A stretch of 64,000 bases of DNA from Polyangiaceae bacterium (GCA_025936115.1 JAICTZ010000004.1:279667-343666), one strand, 5' to 3'; positions 9,187 to 18,910 are shown, numbered from the stretch's first letter. Notes: generated from the sequence alone by a model not told the origin. Translations and numbers: made by a program.

Positions 9187-10080
9187 TCACGGGGTATGAG
9201 CGGCGACCTTCTTGCCGTGCGGGGAGTGCTTCAAGACGAACACCGGTTTGGAGACCCCGCCCAGGGCCGGACTGTTCGCGTCGTGTGGTGTCAGGTTCGC
9301 GAGTAGCTCGCAGTCGACCCTGAGCGTGTCAGCGCAAATGCGAAAATCGGGGCGCACGTCGTTGCGACCGTCCTTCACGAGCTCGGCAATCGGATTCGTG
9401 AGCGTGCCGTCGTCGCAACAGCGCGAGCTCGAGCAGTGCGTCAGCTCCTGAAGCAGCGCGGCCGAGCAGCTCGCGCCGGCCTTGATTTCGTGCTTGCCCG
9501 GCTCGGCCGGCGCCATGCCCTGCGCTGGCTCGCGACAGCTCACGTGGCCGCCGAACACACGCGGGCTCTTCGGATCAGAGCTCGGAAAGATGCAATGGAG
9601 CTCACCCTGGCCGGGCGTCTGCTTCGCACCGGTCGTCGTGACGAACTCCGAACCCGAATGATAGTGGCAGCTCACGCCGCTGCTCGCGAACACGCAGTCG
9701 CCCTTCTCGTTGATGCTGCCGTCGGTCGTGCGCGCGATGACGTCCGCGGGCGGCACTTCTTCTGAGCGACACGCGCTCATCTCGTCGAGAAATGCGGGCG
9801 CGAGTTGCGCGCTCACCGCGCCGCTGCGCGCGGCGGGAGCGGCACTGGCGAGCTTCTGACCGGCGCACATCGGGTATTCGGCGGATGCCGCGGTCGGAGC
9901 AGGTGTGGTCGCGGAGGTCGTCGCCGCGCTCGCGCTAGCGGCCGGAAGAGCAGTCGTCATCACCGCGGGCGTGGTCGGAGCTGGAGGCGGCAAAGCAGGG
10001 CCCGCTTCGGGTTCCTTCTGGCAGCTTGCCGCGACGACGAGCACGACGACGCTGCAGCCAGCTCTCGAATATAGACGCAT
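9187..10080 (-). CDS. Lipoprotein of unknown function, cysteine-rich
   Basis: This 297-residue lipoprotein has a short signal peptide with lipobox VAASC followed by a Pro/Ala/Thr-rich tether (~25-75). The rest is a compact domain with about ten cysteines, including GKHEIKAGASC and SRCCDDGT, which suggests several disulphides and an extracytoplasmic location. The start ATG 10080 has GAGGGAG eight bases upstream, better than the longer frame beginning at 10113. I do not recognise the family. It stands alone between the GH10 gene and the divergent UvrA2-like gene. Confidence 0.75.
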   Translation of the reverse strand: MRLYSRAGCSVVVLVVAASCQKEPEAGPALPPPAPTTPAVMTTALPAASASAATTSATTPAPTAASAEYPMCAGQKLASAAPAARSGAVSAQLAPAFLDEMSACRSEEVPPADVIARTTDGSINEKGDCVFASSGVSCHYHSGSEFVTTTGAKQTPGQGELHCIFPSSDPKSPRVFGGHVSCREPAQGMAPAEPGKHEIKAGASCSAALLQELTHCSSSRCCDDGTLTNPIAELVKDGRNDVRPDFRICADTLRVDCELLANLTPHDANSPALGGVSKPVFVLKHSPHGKKVAAHTP

Positions 10081-10187
10081 GATTGCTCCCTCACGCCGGC
10101 GGTGTGCCGGCACGCGGGGGATCCTAGGCGCCCCAGCGTCCTGTGTCGCTCGAAAAATGGCACATGGCTTGCAACGCCGAAAGCGGA

Positions 10188-12731
10188 ATGCTGGCAGACC
10201 CCATCGTTGCTTCCGTGGCGCTTGCGGACGGCTGCGTCGAGGTGCGCGGCGCGCGCGAGCACAACCTCAAGAACATCGATGTCGATATTCCGCGCGGCAA
10301 GCTCGTCGTATTCACCGGTGTCTCGGGCTCCGGCAAGTCGTCGCTCGCGTTCGGAACGCTGTATGCCGAAGCGCAGCGCCGTTACCTCGACTCCGTCTCA
10401 CCGTACGCGCGCCGACTCTTTCATCAACTGAGCGTCCCCGAGGTCGACCGCATCGCCGGGCTTCCGCCGGCCGTCGCCCTCGCGCAGCAGCGCGGCGGCG
10501 TCACGACGCGCTCCTCGGTCGGCAGCGTGACGACGCTGTCGAGCCTCTTACGCATGCTGTACTCGCGCGCGGGCGACTACCCCAAAGGGCAAGCGCTGCT
10601 CTACGCCGAGTCGTTCTCGGCCAACACCGCCGAAGGCGCTTGCCCGCGCTGCTCCGGCCTCGGTCGTATTTACGACGTGAGCGAGAGGTTGATGGTGCCG
10701 GACGATTCGCTCACGATTCGAGAGCGAGCCGTCGCCGCGTGGCCGAGCGCGTGGCAGGGGCAGAACCTGCGCGACATTCTGACGACGCTCGGCCACGACG
10801 TCGACGTTCCGTGGCGCAAGCTGCCCAAGCGCACGCGTGACTTCATCCTGTACTCGGACGAACAACCCACGGTGCCCGTGTACGCGGGCTTCACGCTGGC
10901 AGAGGTCAAACGCGCGCTCAAACGCAAAGAGGAGCCGAGTTATCAAGGCACGTTTTCGAGCGCGCGGCGACACGTGCTGCAGAGCTTCACGACGTCCGAA
11001 AGCGCGCTGATGAAGCGCCGGGCGGCGGCGTTCCTCACGTCGACGAGCTGCCCCGAGTGTCACGGCAAGCGCTTGCGACGCGAAGCGCTGTCCGTCAAAT
11101 TCGCGGGCCGCGACATCAGCGAGCTTTCGCGCTTACCGCTCAAGCGCCTGCACGAGCTCTTCGTGCCCTATGCGCGCGGCGCCGCTCGAAACGAGCGCGA
11201 ACGCACGCCCGAAAAAGCCATCGTCGTCCGGCGCATCGCCGAGGATCTGCAGCGACGCTTGGCCGTCTTGCTCGATTTGGGCCTCGGCTACCTCGACGTC
11301 GAGCGCAGCACGCCGACGCTCTCACCCGGAGAGCTCCAGCGCCTGCGGCTCGGCACCCAGGTCTGCTCGAGCCTCTTCGGCGTGGTTTACGTGCTCGATG
11401 AGCCGTCCGCCGGGTTGCATCCGGCCGACACCGCGGCGCTCTTGCGCGCGCTCGACGGGCTCAAGGCAGCGGGCAATTCGCTGTTCGTCGTCGAGCACGA
11501 GCTCGATGTGATTCGACACGCCGATTGGATCGTCGACGTGGGACCGGGCGCGGGACAGCACGGGGGACAAGTGCTCTACAGCGGCCCGCTCGCCGGCCTC
11601 GAACGGGCGCCGCGCTCGGTGACCTGCAAATACGTGTTCGGGGCGCGTACCGAGCTCAAGGCCGAGCCGCGCCCCGCACGCGGAGCGTTGCGACTTGCCC
11701 ACGTGACCGTCAACAACCTGCACGACTTCGGCGCGGCGTTTCCGCTCGGAACGCTCACGTGCGTGACCGGCGTCTCCGGCTCCGGCAAGTCGACGCTCGT
11801 GAGCCGAGCGCTCGTGGAGCTCTTGCGAGAACGCCTTGGTCAGGAGCAGCCGGCCGACGAGGGCGAGCTGGATCCCCTCGAACGTCCCGAGACTTCGAGC
11901 TTCGGTGACGCGACGCTCGACGGCGTCGAAGACGTGAAGCGCTTGATCGTCGTCGATCAGAAGCCCATCGGCCGCACGCCGCGCTCCAATCTCGCGACGT
12001 ACACGGGCCTGTTCGACGAGGTGCGACGCCTGTTCGCGGCGACGCCGCTCGCTCGCAAGCGGCGCTACGGCGCCGGCCGCTTCTCGTTCAACGTCGCGAG
12101 CGGTCGCTGCGAAACCTGCAAGGGCGAAGGCTTCGTCATGGTCGAGCTCCTGTTCTTGCCCAGCGTCTACGCGCCGTGTCAGACCTGCAAAGGCTCGCGC
12201 TACAACGACGCCACGCTCGAGGTCCGCTACCGCGACCGCAACATCGCCGAAGTGCTCGGCCTGACCGTGGACGCAGCGTTCGACTTCTTCGAGGGTGACC
12301 CCGGCGTGCTCCGTGCGCTCTCGACCCTCAAAGAAGTCGGGCTCGGTTACTTGCGCCTCGGCCAGCCCGCGAACGAGCTCTCCGGAGGCGAAGCTCAGCG
12401 CATCAAGCTCGCCACCGAACTCCAGCGCACGCAGCGCGACGGCGCGGTGTACGTGCTCGACGAACCGACGACGGGCCTCCACCCTTCGGACGTCGAACGG
12501 CTCATGCTACAACTCGAGCGGCTCATCGACGCGGGCGCAACGGTCATCGTCGTCGAGCACGACATGCACGTCATCGCCCGAAGCGACCACATCATCGATC
12601 TCGGTCCCGGCGCCGGCGACGAAGGCGGCCGCATCGTCGTCAGCGGCACGCCCGCGTTCGTCGCGCGCTCGGGCCGAGGCAAGACGGCCGAGTACCTGCG
12701 CCGGGCCGCCGGCTCGCGTGGAGAGCGATGA
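10188..12731 (+). CDS. UvrA2-type excinuclease-like ABC ATPase
   Basis: This is a tandem ABC ATPase of the UvrA class. It has two Walker A sites ([12 protein letters not shown] near residue 44, [12 protein letters not shown] near 527), two signatures ([24 protein letters not shown]) and two Walker B sites ([26 protein letters not shown]). Zinc-finger pairs are present (CPRCSG/CPECHG and CETCKG/CQTCKG). At about 847 residues it is shorter than housekeeping UvrA, and the UvrB-binding insert seems to be missing, which marks the class II (UvrA2) group linked to DNA-damage or drug tolerance. The frame opens at GTG 10143, with ATGs at 10164 and 10188. I prefer 10188 because family similarity starts there. 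The stop overlaps the next start by ATGA. Confidence 0.9.
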   Translation: MLADPIVASVALADGCVEVRGAREHNLKNIDVDIPRGKLVVFTGVSGSGKSSLAFGTLYAEAQRRYLDSVSPYARRLFHQLSVPEVDRIAGLPPAVALAQQRGGVTTRSSVGSVTTLSSLLRMLYSRAGDYPKGQALLYAESFSANTAEGACPRCSGLGRIYDVSERLMVPDDSLTIRERAVAAWPSAWQGQNLRDILTTLGHDVDVPWRKLPKRTRDFILYSDEQPTVPVYAGFTLAEVKRALKRKEEPSYQGTFSSARRHVLQSFTTSESALMKRRAAAFLTSTSCPECHGKRLRREALSVKFAGRDISELSRLPLKRLHELFVPYARGAARNERERTPEKAIVVRRIAEDLQRRLAVLLDLGLGYLDVERSTPTLSPGELQRLRLGTQVCSSLFGVVYVLDEPSAGLHPADTAALLRALDGLKAAGNSLFVVEHELDVIRHADWIVDVGPGAGQHGGQVLYSGPLAGLERAPRSVTCKYVFGARTELKAEPRPARGALRLAHVTVNNLHDFGAAFPLGTLTCVTGVSGSGKSTLVSRALVELLRERLGQEQPADEGELDPLERPETSSFGDATLDGVEDVKRLIVVDQKPIGRTPRSNLATYTGLFDEVRRLFAATPLARKRRYGAGRFSFNVASGRCETCKGEGFVMVELLFLPSVYAPCQTCKGSRYNDATLEVRYRDRNIAEVLGLTVDAAFDFFEGDPGVLRALSTLKEVGLGYLRLGQPANELSGGEAQRIKLATELQRTQRDGAVYVLDEPTTGLHPSDVERLMLQLERLIDAGATVIVVEHDMHVIARSDHIIDLGPGAGDEGGRIVVSGTPAFVARSGRGKTAEYLRRAAGSRGER

Positions 12732-13762
12732 ACCACGACGCCAAAGCGCGCTTCTTGCTCGAGCTTTTGGCGCTGCTCGCCGTCTGTTGCGTCGGGCGCT
12801 CGTCCCCCGCCGCCGCGACGCCGTCGCTCGCACTCCTGGCCGACGTTCCGTTGCCGGGCAAAGCCGTTCGCTTCGACTATCAAGCCGTCGACGCCGTCAA
12901 CAAGCGGCTGTTCATCGCGCACATGAACGACGCGTCGGTAGTCGTCGTCAGCACCATCGACGGCTCCGTCGTCAAGGTCATGCCCGATATCCCGACGCCG
13001 CGTGGTGTCGCCGTTGCACCGGACGCTCGGCGGGTTTTCGTCACGAGCTCACCGAGCAAGCTCGTCATCATCGACAGCGGGTCCTTGTCGGAGCTCGCGC
13101 GAGTTGCGACCGGGCGCTCGCCGGACGGGGTCGCATGGGATCCGTCGCACGGCGTCGTGGGCGTTTCCGATCAGGGTGACGGCGCGCTTTCGTTGCTTGC
13201 CGAGGCGGGCACCGGCGTGCGGCGAGCAGTGGCGCTCGGGCGGGAAACCGGCAATGTCGTCTTCGACCCGTCCCGGGCGACGTTCTGGATCACGGTCGTT
13301 CCCACGACGGGCCCCGATCAAGTGGTCGAGGTGGATCCCGTCACGGCGACGCTGAAGGCAAAAATTCCGATCCCGGGTTGTTCGGGCGCTCACGGCCTGC
13401 GCCTGCATCCGAACGGAGCGAGCGCGTTCATCGCGTGTGAGGACAATTCCAAGCTCGCGCGCGTCGAGCTCGACGGCAAGCACGCCGTGACGCTCGCGCC
13501 GTCCGGCTCGGATCCCGACGTACTCGCCGTCGACCCGGGCCTGAAGCTACTGTACGTCGCCGCGGAGAGCGGCGATCTCAGGATCTTCGATTTGGCGCGG
13601 CCCGGCCTCGTGACCGTCGGCCGCGAACGTCCGGGACGAGCGAGCCATTCGGTCGCCGTCGACGCCGAAACGCACCATGTCTTCTTTCCGCTCGCGCTCG
13701 GCCCTCACGGCACGCCCGTGCTGCGCATCATGCGACCGTCGCTCAGCGCCTCCACACCGTAG
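12728..13762 (+). CDS. Secreted YncE/YVTN-type beta-propeller
   Basis: This 344-residue protein has an N-terminal hydrophobic signal ([14 protein letters not shown]...PAAA) and then six or seven repeating ~45-residue blades with the YVTN/YncE pattern (for example [33 protein letters not shown]). Such propellers bind partners or small ligands in the periplasm; no catalytic residues are evident. The start overlaps the UvrA2-type stop as ATGA, so the two are translationally coupled, an odd pairing of a DNA-binding ATPase with an exported propeller. An alternative reading is that the start ATG merely lies at the end of a compact operon without functional linkage. Confidence 0.8.
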   Translation: MNHDAKARFLLELLALLAVCCVGRSSPAAATPSLALLADVPLPGKAVRFDYQAVDAVNKRLFIAHMNDASVVVVSTIDGSVVKVMPDIPTPRGVAVAPDARRVFVTSSPSKLVIIDSGSLSELARVATGRSPDGVAWDPSHGVVGVSDQGDGALSLLAEAGTGVRRAVALGRETGNVVFDPSRATFWITVVPTTGPDQVVEVDPVTATLKAKIPIPGCSGAHGLRLHPNGASAFIACEDNSKLARVELDGKHAVTLAPSGSDPDVLAVDPGLKLLYVAAESGDLRIFDLARPGLVTVGRERPGRASHSVAVDAETHHVFFPLALGPHGTPVLRIMRPSLSASTP

Positions 13763-13837
13763 TGGCCGCCGTGGCCGCATCCGCGCGAGCCTCGTCAAAC
13801 CCGGTTCGCCGTCGCGGCCATTGCCGCGTTGACTACG

Positions 13838-14102
13838 TCAGGCGCTTCGGTTCGGCGCGATCGGAATGCGGATGAAGAAGGTGGCGCACGAGATCAACTG
13901 CCAAGAGCTGCGTGAGCACGTTTGCGCTCGGTGATGTCTTGAGAGACGAGCACCGCGCCGGCGACCGCCCCTCCGACGCGGCTCGGAGCAAGCTGACTTT
14001 CGAACCACACGTCGGAGCCGTCGGGACCGGGGGTGGTCGCGGGCGAATCTTGCGGGACGAGCGCCTCGGACCTACATGCGACCCGGTCGCGGAGCACGGG
14101 CG
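13838..14102 (-). pseudogene. Remnant of a PAS-domain histidine kinase
   Basis: Two pieces of a sensor kinase lie side by side on the minus strand. The first (14100-13900) reads DVWFESQLAPSRV...AGAVLVSQDITERKRAHAAL, the typical end of a PAS domain. A few bases later, in another frame, comes ATFFIRIPIAP and a stop at 13838, which resembles the last strand of a histidine-kinase ATPase domain. The dimerisation helix and most of the ATPase domain are gone, which fits an internal deletion. There is no intact start. The remnant abuts the stop of the polysaccharide deacetylase upstream. Confidence 0.5.
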
Positions 14103-15125
14103 TCAGGGCTTGGGCAATGCCTGCACACGCTGCTCGAAGCGCTGCCGAATACGGGCTTCGTACTCACCGAAGACGTAAGTATCGTCGCGTGTCAGCGCCG
14201 GCGCGATGCGCGCGAGCCACGAGCACCCGCAGCTGCCCGTGTAGACGTCGGGCAGCGAGTACACCGGATCGGCAAGGGCTTGCTTCAGCGACACGAACTG
14301 CCAGCCCCGCGCCCGCAGCGCCGCGAGCACGTCTCCGAGGTGATCGGCTGCGAGACGATTCACGTGCGCGAGCGTAATTTGCCGAATGTCACGGCCCGCC
14401 TTCTGAATGGCCCAATCGTGCGCCGCCTCGAGGGTGTCCGCCATGTGCTCCACGTAAGCCGCCGCCAGTTCGCCCGCGAGCGCTGGAGCGTCACTCTCGA
14501 GGGCTTGCCGGTAATAGTCGGCGAGCAGCCACTCCGACGTCGCCGCCGTCACGTGGGCGATGGTGTAGCCCAAATCAGCGAGTCTCCGCGCCGCAGCCGC
14601 GCGAGCTTCGACCGTCTTGCCGTAGCGCAGGTACGGGTAGCGGAAGAAACTCACGCGCTCGTGGAGCTCGCGCCTCAGGCGCGCGTCACAACTCTCGACG
14701 TCGCGCCACCAAACGTCGTCCGCTCCCGCTGCGTCCAAATCGAGATGGGTCGCCGTATGATTACCGAAGGTCGCGCCGGCTTGCTGCCAGAGCCGCAGCG
14801 TTGCGGGCTCGAGCGCGCGGCAGTTCACGAACACGGCGACCGGCGCGTTCTCCGCCGCCAGCGCTCGCAAAATGCGCGTCGAAATTTCCGGAGCCGAGCT
14901 CTCCTCCGTGGCGCCGAGGTCGTCGAGTGTGACGGCGACGGTGCGCGCAGCAGTGGGCTCGCGGAGGTTCACCGGTCGAGCGCTCGCTGCCGTCGGGGGT
15001 GAGTCCGGTGTGTTTCGCAACGCCATCCGAGGTTGAGCCGAGCAACCCGCGCCGAGCGCGAGCCCCAGCAGGAGAGCTAACCGCACGCTTTCGAAGTTAT
15101 GCAAGATACTCTCCCGCGTGTCCAT
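14103..15125 (-). CDS. NodB-type polysaccharide deacetylase, lipoprotein
   Basis: This is a carbohydrate-esterase family 4 (NodB homology) protein of 340 residues that removes acetyl groups from polysaccharides such as peptidoglycan, chitin or xylan. The metal/catalytic motifs are VAVTLDDLG (motif 1, aspartates), GNHTATHLDLD (motif 2, HxxxH) and FFRYPYLRYG (motif 3). An N-terminal hydrophobic stretch ends in LGAGC, a good lipobox, so it is probably anchored in the envelope. ATG 15125 gives the longest form; TTG 15104, eight codons in, has GGGAGAG in front and still keeps the whole signal peptide. The substrate is not readable. It would suit the xylan enzymes elsewhere in the window, but that is inference. 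Confidence 0.85.
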   Translation of the reverse strand: MDTRESILHNFESVRLALLLGLALGAGCSAQPRMALRNTPDSPPTAASARPVNLREPTAARTVAVTLDDLGATEESSAPEISTRILRALAAENAPVAVFVNCRALEPATLRLWQQAGATFGNHTATHLDLDAAGADDVWWRDVESCDARLRRELHERVSFFRYPYLRYGKTVEARAAAARRLADLGYTIAHVTAATSEWLLADYYRQALESDAPALAGELAAAYVEHMADTLEAAHDWAIQKAGRDIRQITLAHVNRLAADHLGDVLAALRARGWQFVSLKQALADPVYSLPDVYTGSCGCSWLARIAPALTRDDTYVFGEYEARIRQRFEQRVQALPKP

Positions 15126-15236
15126 CGCGCGTCGAGGAACGAACGGATGGGGTTACGTGACCTTCAACCACGACGCCGAGGCGGACCGACTCAGCGCTGC
15201 CACGACCACCCTCTGCTCGCAAAAAAGCAAAACTTT

Positions 15237-15308
15237 ACAAGTGCTACACGGCGGCGGGAGCGAGCGCGCGCGATTTCATTTTCACGAGCTAGGCAAAGCG
15301 TCGAGCAA
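15237..15308. repeat. Dispersed intergenic repeat, copy A (beside transposase)
   Basis: These 72 bases align with 17251-17319 at 52 of 69 positions with one 3-base gap. The shared core is a GC-rich run (GGCGGGAGCG), then TTTTCACGAGCT and GAGCAA. The copy is 160 bp from the 3' end of a REP-associated transposase gene. The rest of 15126-15467 holds no gene I can support. Confidence 0.5.
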
Positions 15309-15467
15309 GAGGGTCTCTCACGCCGCTCACGGAGCCGTCGGCCACGGGCGCGACCTAGCCACGCTTGGAACGGCGCTGTTGACCGACCTCGACCGATCCG
15401 CGCGCCTACTCAAGTATGACTCAGCCGACGAGCTTGCTACGGCGTTCGACGATCGCGGGCAGGGCCG

Positions 15468-16277
15468 TCACTGCTTCGGACTTTCCGCGCTCGCAATCAA
15501 ACCGTGCCGCCGCCAGCCAATGCGGCATAGCCACGTCCGCGAAGCAAAGTCCGCGCTGGCCGGCTGCTCGTTGGGGTCGTCATTATCGCGCCATTTCGGC
15601 GCTTCGAAGAACGGAGGGGGAACTCCGGACTCAGCGGTAAAGTCACGCCAACCGTCGAACCAGCGCGCCGAAGAATACGGATCCATACCCGCGGGCAGCG
15701 GCACGCGCGCGTGCTTTCGCGCGTTCGAGAGCACGTACACGATGGCATTGCGAACTTCCAACGGAGTATTCAACGCGCGCCCGTGCCAACGCTCGGTCCA
15801 AAATCGTCCGCGGCGCGACAGAAGGTCGTTCACGTAGCGGGCGATTCGAATCGCGAGGCCGCTCATACCGCTCGACAAGGCGCGCCGATCGCTCGCTTCC
15901 ACCAGGAGGTGAACGTGATTGTGCTGCACTGAAAAGTGGACGACGCGAAACCGCTCCGAGTCACGCCGCGTCGCGCGGAGGAGCGCCAGCTGAATCGTCG
16001 GGAAGACGAACTGCGTTCGCAGTTGCGCGATGCGCGCTCGCAGCGTCACGTGGACGGGTTGCCACGCGCGGTGCTGCGGGCGTGCTCGATGCGGTACGCT
16101 CCGCCTCGAGCCGGGCTTGCGACCGGCGTTCGTTCGGGCACCACCCCACGTTGCAGGAAACCGCAATTCGAGCTGTGGAGCGCGCTGGGCAGCGCTGATC
16201 GTGGGCGCTTTTCGTGCGCCACGTCGCGTGCCGAGGCGACGCGGTCGCGAACTCAGCCCTACTCCCCTCGTGCTCAT
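15468..16277 (-). CDS. REP-associated tyrosine transposase (RAYT, Y1 family)
   Basis: This IS200-like HUH single-strand transposase has 269 residues. A basic N-terminus (GGARTNAGRKPGSRRSVPHR) leads to the family strand PVHVTLR, the HUH metal site HNHVHLLVEA (His121 and His123), and the helix RYVNDLLSRRGRFW, where Tyr148 is the likely catalytic tyrosine. RAYTs are usually single-copy, domesticated, and act on short palindromic REP sequences. Two related intergenic repeats lie on each side (15237 and 17251). I start at ATG 16277, where family similarity begins; the frame is open to 16343. A palindrome containing TATAAT (16291-16302) lies just upstream. The gene appears intact. Confidence 0.88.
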   Translation of the reverse strand: MSTRGVGLSSRPRRLGTRRGARKAPTISAAQRAPQLELRFPATWGGARTNAGRKPGSRRSVPHRARPQHRAWQPVHVTLRARIAQLRTQFVFPTIQLALLRATRRDSERFRVVHFSVQHNHVHLLVEASDRRALSSGMSGLAIRIARYVNDLLSRRGRFWTERWHGRALNTPLEVRNAIVYVLSNARKHARVPLPAGMDPYSSARWFDGWRDFTAESGVPPPFFEAPKWRDNDDPNEQPASADFASRTWLCRIGWRRHGLIASAESPKQ

Positions 16278-16290
16278 CTTGAATTGGGCA

Positions 16291-16302
16291 ACATTATAAT
16301 GT
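16291..16302. promoter_or_regulatory. Palindromic TATAAT box upstream of transposase
   Basis: The 12-base palindrome ACATTATAATGT contains a perfect TATAAT on both strands in otherwise GC-rich DNA. It ends 14 bases before the proposed transposase start. I see no convincing -35 element. It may be the promoter -10 box or an operator. Confidence 0.35.
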
Positions 16303-16469
16303 GAGTCATTCAAAGACGCTATCGAAAAGTAAGCGTGCCTCACTCAATTCTCATGAGTGCAACGCGACTCGACCGGAACGACGGATCTCCGGCGCCACGG
16401 GGCGAATTGCTCCCGCCGACATGCCGGCTCAACGTTGCCCTGACGCCCATGCGAGTGCATCGGCCCGCG

Positions 16470-16762
16470 TCAGTGCTCGTAAAATTGGGCCGGTTTCGAG
16501 AACCCGAGGATGGCGAGCGTGGCGTTCGGCTGGAGGGCGAACAGGCCGCCGCTCGTGAGCGCGAGATCGAATCCGTTGGCGACTTTGCGGCGAGATCGAA
16601 TCGGAAAACTCGCGATGCACTACCGCACCGAGCCCCAGGCGGAGAACGCTCACGGCCGCGGCGACACCGGATAGGACCATCCCCGTGCAGCGCGAACGCG
16701 CCCGGAAACACGCCACTCAGGATGTAGAAGGCACCCAAGACGAGCACGATGCAAGAACCCAT
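16470..16762 (-). pseudogene. Frameshifted small membrane-protein remnant
   Basis: Protein-like sequence moves through all three minus frames. It begins MGSCIVLVLGAFYILSGVFP at 16762, continues in a second frame as GMVLSGVAAAVSVLRLGLGA, and ends in a third as VANGFDLALTSGGLFALQPN...FSKPAQFYEH with a stop at 16470. Together these would make a two- or three-helix membrane protein of about 95 residues broken by two indels. I do not recognise the family. Sequencing errors could also explain the shifts. Confidence 0.35.
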
Positions 16763-17420
16763 GATGTGGACGCGAGCTGCACGAGCGGGTCTGTAGGCGG
16801 CGATGACGCAACTTACTTGAGGGGGTGTGTTAAGCGGCTGTGAGGCGATTTGCTAGCGCGAGCTTGGAGGCGCCGCGCGGATGCGGCCACTCAGCGGTTC
16901 GTCACGTAGGAAGCACGTGCATTGGCCCTCCCCTGCCTTAGGTGCTGTACGGGCCACGCGGAAATCACCGCGAGACCATGAGGTTTAGGCTGCGTGGGAA
17001 AGCGTCAGTTCGCGCTACGTCGAGCCGTCCAACCATCGAGCCCGTCGAAGCCGTCCAGCCCGTCGAGGTCGTGACGGCGGTTGCGGTCTCGAGGGTAGGT
17101 CGCCGTTGCGGGCGTTCTCGGCGGCGGGCAGTCGTGCGCGAAGCCGTTGCGCCCCCGCGGCGGCCGGAGGCCGACGCAAGGAGGGCGCCCGCGCCCGGAG
17201 GCGAAGCCGAGGACGCGGGACGTGCGGTGTGCTGAGTCGAGGGGGCAGCTACAAATGCCGCAGGGCGGGAGCGGGCGGGCAAAATTTTGTTTTCACGAGC
17301 TCGGCCGATCGCTGAGCAACGGCGAGGCACGGCCGCGACGTTCGTCCCTTCCCACTTCGAACCTATGCCAGAGACGGGGCCTTGCGGCAAGCCCCCAATC
17401 GTGCCGCAGAGTGCTCGGCC
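16763..17420. other. Long intergenic stretch with second repeat copy and G-rich motif
   Basis: No gene can be supported in these 658 bases. They contain short CCCGTCGA-type direct repeats (17040-17075), a GC-rich segment, repeat copy B and a four-run G motif. The stretch lies upstream of the FAD monooxygenase and must hold its promoter, but no clear -35/-10 pair is visible. Confidence 0.5.
17251..17319. repeat. Dispersed intergenic repeat, copy B
   Basis: This is the partner of the repeat at 15237-15308 (52 of 69 aligned bases identical, same orientation). It ends about 100 bp before the FAD monooxygenase start. It contains GGGCGGGAGCGGGCGGG at 17263-17279, a pattern able to form a G-quadruplex with loops of 1, 3 and 1, followed directly by an A/T-rich AAAATTTTGTTTT. 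Confidence 0.5.
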
Positions 17421-18878
17421 ATGACGAACCATGCTGTGGTGATCGCTGGAGGGGGTCCGACGGGGCTCATGTTGGCGGCGGAGCTCGCGCTTGCCAAGGT
17501 TGACGTCGCCATCGTCGAGCGGCGTGCGACGCAAGAGCTCGCCGGCTCGCGCGCGGGCGGTCTGCATTCACGCACGCTCGAGGTGCTCGATCAGCGCGGA
17601 GTCGTCGAGCGCTTCCTCTCACAAGGGAAGATCATGCAAGTAGCGGGATTTGCCATGATCCGGCTCGATATCAGCGACTTTCCGACACGACACAACTATG
17701 GGCTCGGGCTGTGGCAGCAGCGCATCGAGGAGATTCTGGCGGATTGGGTGCGCGAGCTCGCGGTGCCGACTTATCGCAGCCGTGACGTGACGGGCTTCAC
17801 CCAGGACGACACGGGGGTCGACGTCGAGCTCTCGGACGGCGGCGCATTACGTGCTCGGTACCTCGTCGGCTGCGACGGCGGCCGCAGTCTGGTCCGGAAG
17901 CTCGCCGGGCTCGATTTTCCTGGCTGGGATCCCTCCGTCAGTTACTTGATTGCAGAAGCCCAGATGACCGGAGAACCCGAGGCGAGCGTGCGTCGCGGTG
18001 ACAAGGGCATCAACGCGCTCGGACGGATCGACGACGGCAAGCGCGTGCGGGCCGTGTTGATCGAGCAGCAGGTGAAGCAAGGGGATGAGCCGACTCTGGA
18101 CGATCTGCGCGAAGCGCTCATCGCCGTCTACGGCAGCGACTTCGACGTGCGCGACGTCACCTGGCTCTCACGCTTCACCGACACCACGCGGCAGGCCGCC
18201 GCCTACCGGAACCAGCGCGTGCTCTTGGCCGGCGACGCCGCGCACATTCACGCGCCCACGGGCGGCCAGGGACTCAACGTCGGCGTTCAGGACGCCGTGA
18301 ATCTCGGCTGGAAATTGGCCCAGGTCGTCAGGGGCACCTCGCCCGAGACGCTGCTCGACAGCTACCACGCCGAGCGCCACCCCGTCGCGGCCCGCGTGCT
18401 CCGTAACACGATGGCCCAAACCGCACTCATGCGCGGTGACGAGCGCACGCTGGCCGCGAACGAGAGCATGGCGGAGCTCTTGAAACTCGACGAGCCGCGC
18501 AAACGTTACGGCGCCATGATCTCGGGGCTCGACATTCACTATGACCTCGGCGCGGGACATCCGCTGCTCGGGCGGCGCATGCCCGACCTCGAGCTCGTCA
18601 CCGACGGCGGAGTACGGCGTGTCTTCGCGCTGTTGCACGCTGCGCGACCGGTGTTGCTCAATCTCGGCGAGCCGGGCGCCCTCGACATTGCGCCGTGGGC
18701 CGAGCGCGTTCGCTGGGTCAACGCTCGCTACGACGGTGAGTGGGAGCTCCCGGTGCTCGGTGGCGTCGCCGCTCCCGAGGCCGTGCTGATTCGGCCGGAC
18801 GGGCACGTCGCGTGGGTCGGAGCAGGCACTGACGACGGACTTTGCGACGCCCTCACCACCTGGTTCGGCGCGCCCTGA
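17421..18878 (+). CDS. FAD-dependent aromatic monooxygenase (Rox/PgaE-like)
   Basis: This is a class A flavoprotein hydroxylase of the PHBH fold (485 aa) that uses NAD(P)H and O2 to hydroxylate aromatic substrates such as polyketides, or to inactivate drugs such as rifampicin. FAD motifs are VVIAGGGPTGLMLAAEL near the N-terminus, CDGGRSLVRK near residue 155, and LLAGDAAHIHAPTGGQGLNV near 270. The last ~110 residues form the thioredoxin-like domain found in polyketide hydroxylases. Start ATG 17421 places the Rossmann strand in the usual position; the frame opens 13 codons earlier without support. The gene is monocistronic and a strong hairpin follows it. Substrate unknown. Confidence 0.88.
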   Translation: MTNHAVVIAGGGPTGLMLAAELALAKVDVAIVERRATQELAGSRAGGLHSRTLEVLDQRGVVERFLSQGKIMQVAGFAMIRLDISDFPTRHNYGLGLWQQRIEEILADWVRELAVPTYRSRDVTGFTQDDTGVDVELSDGGALRARYLVGCDGGRSLVRKLAGLDFPGWDPSVSYLIAEAQMTGEPEASVRRGDKGINALGRIDDGKRVRAVLIEQQVKQGDEPTLDDLREALIAVYGSDFDVRDVTWLSRFTDTTRQAAAYRNQRVLLAGDAAHIHAPTGGQGLNVGVQDAVNLGWKLAQVVRGTSPETLLDSYHAERHPVAARVLRNTMAQTALMRGDERTLAANESMAELLKLDEPRKRYGAMISGLDIHYDLGAGHPLLGRRMPDLELVTDGGVRRVFALLHAARPVLLNLGEPGALDIAPWAERVRWVNARYDGEWELPVLGGVAAPEAVLIRPDGHVAWVGAGTDDGLCDALTTWFGAP

Positions 18879-18910
18879 GCGCGGGCGCGTGGCTCGAGCT
18901 ACGGCTCGCA

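Noticed and set aside
11322..12482. Minus-strand frame of nearly 390 codons inside the UvrA2-like gene
   Set aside because: It lies wholly opposite two ABC motifs and zinc fingers in the plus frame and has no motif of its own.
17040..17075. Short CCCGTCGA-type direct repeats that might suggest a CRISPR or iteron
   Set aside because: Only two or three imperfect units without regular spacers; no cas or rep gene nearby.
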